A stretch of 6,394 nt of DNA, from the NCBI GenBank assembly GCA_946639085.1, contig CAMPBP010000079.1, forward strand, positions 1 to 6,394. The letters are read 5' to 3'. A program made the position numbers and the translations under genes. This stretch comes from an uncultured Lachnospiraceae bacterium (GTDB taxonomy: Bacteria; Bacillota; Clostridia; Lachnospirales; Lachnospiraceae). Numbering within the stretch: position 1 is the first letter of the stretch; each line of letters starts with the position of its first letter. Below, in pieces: positions 4,843 through 6,394 of the stretch. The notes below the pieces were generated by a model. The model did no database searches and was not told the DNA's origin. It worked only from the letters and a program-made list of their open reading frames with translations.

Positions 4843-6394
4843 TACATAAACAAGCTGCCCACAAGGTGCACCAGGAACGCTGCGATCCAGGCAACGGCAC
4901 ATTGCCAGAGTACTACGTAGATCGCCCACTTACGGCCGAGTTCGCGACGGATTGCCGCGATGGCTGCAACGCAGGGTGTATAAAGAAGACTGAACACCAA
5001 AAGCGAGAAAGCTGAAAGGGAGCTGAGTGCCGCTTCGACTCCGCCTTCTGCGCCAAAGAGCACTTCCATAACGGAAACAACGCTCTCTTTTGCCATAAAT
5101 CCGCTCACAAGGGAGGTGACGATACGCCAGTCCCCAAGCCCAAGAGGAGCGAAAACGGGAGCGATAAGTCCCGAAACCGTGGCAAGTATGCTGTCGTGGG
5201 AGTTATCGACCAGGTTGAAGGTAAAGTTGAAGCTTTGCAAAAACCAGACAACGATCGTTGCGATCAGGATGACCGAGAACGCGCGCTGGAGGAAATCCTT
5301 GGCCTTTTCCCAAAGAAGCTGCGCCGTGTTTTTCATGCTGGGGAGCCTGTAGTTGGGAAGTTCCATTACGAAAGGAACGGCCTCTCCTTTAAACAAAGTC
5401 TTTTTATAAACGAATGCCACGAGAATGCCGATCACGATGGATGCCACGTAAAGGCCGATCATGATGAGGGCCTTGTACTCCGCGAAGAACGCATTTACGA
5501 AAAATGCGTAGATGGGAAGCTTCGCGGTACAGCTCATGAAGGGCGTTAAAAGTATGGTCATTTTACGGTCTCGCTGGCTTGGAAGCGTACGGGTGGACAT
5601 TACCGCGGGAACGGTGCAGCCAAATCCGATGAGCAGCGGCACGATGCTTCGTCCCGAGAGACCAAGCTTTCTTAAAAGCTTGTCCATCACGAAAGCGACG
5701 CGGGCGATATATCCGCTGTCTTCAAGCAGTGAGAGAAAAAGAAACATCACCACAATGATAGGCAAAAACGAAAGCACGCTGCCTACGCCTTGGAAGATTC
5801 CGTCAACGATGAGCCCGTGGAGTATCTCGTTTACGCCCACCGCGGTAAGTCCTTTGTCGACGGCCAAAGTAAGGGAGTCGATCGCCGTCTCCAAAAGGTT
5901 TTGAAGGAATGCACCGATCACGTTAAAGGATAAAAAGAAAACGAGTCCCATAACCGCGATGAATAACGGAATGGCGGTGTATTTTCCGGTGAGCACCTTG
6001 TCAATCTTTCGGCTTCTTGCGTGTTCTTTGCTCTCTTTGGGCTTTTTAACGCAGGAAGCGCAAACTTTTTTGATATATGAAAAACGCATGTCGGCAATGG
6101 CAGCACTTCTGTCAAGGCCACGCTCTTTTTCCATCTGGAGCGTTATATGTTCAAGTGTTTCCAGCTCGTTTTCGTCAAGCCCCAATCTGTCGATTATGAG
6201 CTTGTCGCCTTCAACGGCTTTGCAGGCTGCGAAACGAACGGGAAGACCTGCGGCTTTGGCGTGATCCTCGATAAGGTGGATGATGGCGTGGAGGCAGCGG
6301 TGTACCGCTCCGCCGTAGTCGTTTTCGTCGCAGAAGTCCTGCTTTTGAGGTTTTTCCTGATATTTTGCAACGTGGATCGCGTGGTCCACAAGCT
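4842..6394 (-). CDS. feoB: ferrous iron transport protein FeoB, N terminus cut by window edge
   Basis: FeoB takes up Fe(II) across the inner membrane and is powered or gated by an N-terminal GTP-binding domain. About 517 residues are visible and the frame stays open to the edge, so the G domain and true start lie outside; GTG 6389 is an internal Val codon. Counting from that codon, 1-125 is the helical linker after the G domain and 135-515 is the membrane channel part. Diagnostic sites are GFGCTVPA (255-262), PFMSCTAKLPIY (283-294) and TPCVAA (471-476). These include the Gate-domain cysteines conserved along the proposed iron path. LLEDSGYIARVAFVMD (221-236) is also typical. No break is seen in the visible part. 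The small Cys-rich gene follows directly. feoA is not in the window and may lie upstream. Confidence 0.97.
   Translation of the reverse strand, partial: LVDHAIHVAKYQEKPQKQDFCDENDYGGAVHRCLHAIIHLIEDHAKAAGLPVRFAACKAVEGDKLIIDRLGLDENELETLEHITLQMEKERGLDRSAAIADMRFSYIKKVCASCVKKPKESKEHARSRKIDKVLTGKYTAIPLFIAVMGLVFFLSFNVIGAFLQNLLETAIDSLTLAVDKGLTAVGVNEILHGLIVDGIFQGVGSVLSFLPIIVVMFLFLSLLEDSGYIARVAFVMDKLLRKLGLSGRSIVPLLIGFGCTVPAVMSTRTLPSQRDRKMTILLTPFMSCTAKLPIYAFFVNAFFAEYKALIMIGLYVASIVIGILVAFVYKKTLFKGEAVPFVMELPNYRLPSMKNTAQLLWEKAKDFLQRAFSVILIATIVVWFLQSFNFTFNLVDNSHDSILATVSGLIAPVFAPLGLGDWRIVTSLVSGFMAKESVVSVMEVLFGAEGGVEAALSSLSAFSLLVFSLLYTPCVAAIAAIRRELGRKWAIYVVLWQCAVAWIAAFLVHLVGSLFM

Noticed and set aside
5116..6391. 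Several frames on both strands within feoB
   Set aside because: All are alternative frames of the feoB coding sequence, whose protein is clearly recognisable and unbroken.

Overview
The window looks like chromosomal DNA of a clostridial Firmicute, probably Lachnospiraceae (Butyrivibrio/Roseburia-like). This rests on strong AGGAGG-type ribosome binding sites, moderate GC, a feoB followed by a 52-residue Cys-rich FeoB-associated membrane protein, and a predicted nuclease of a type I recall from many Clostridia. The genus is inference; no RNA gene or marker gene is present to fix it.

Left part (1-1867, all + strand). After a possible last few codons of an upstream gene comes a clear promoter (TTGCTT, 17 bp, TATACT) with a perfect 14-bp palindrome between its two boxes. 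It drives a RelB-like ribbon-helix-helix antitoxin (110-379), a RelE/ParE-type toxin (392-694), an unrecognised 84-aa protein only 4 bp further on (699-953), and a 10-helix EamA/DMT-type transporter (983-1867). Spacing suggests one transcript for at least the first three genes. The palindrome is the expected place for autoregulation by the antitoxin-toxin complex.

Middle part (1868-4650). A 655-bp stretch without genes holds an array of imperfect palindromic units. All units are 38 bp from GTAGT to ACTAC, although their interiors differ. Five units sit in a tandem repeat of about 158 bp (2099-2455), with another unit just upstream. The array runs directly into a gene for a 277-aa predicted PD-(D/E)XK-like nuclease (2523-3356). 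A membrane-anchored exported protein with two similar domains follows (3481-4491), then a strong hairpin terminator. Beyond the terminator lie two more 38-bp units (4549-4650). The first of these and its flank are homologous to, and inverted relative to, the block at 1991-2064. Inverted copies of the same repeat therefore bracket the array, the nuclease and the exported protein. This bracketed block is the most unusual thing in the window. Whether it is a mobile unit, a REP-like repeat family with a dedicated nuclease, or a chance placement of a dispersed intergenic repeat cannot be decided from one locus.

Right part (4671-6394, - strand). A ferrous iron uptake operon enters from the right edge. 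FeoB lacks its N-terminal G domain because the window ends there. Its stop codon overlaps the ribosome binding site of the small FeoB-associated Cys-rich protein, so the two are translationally close. The terminator at 4499-4543 may also stop this operon in the reverse direction.
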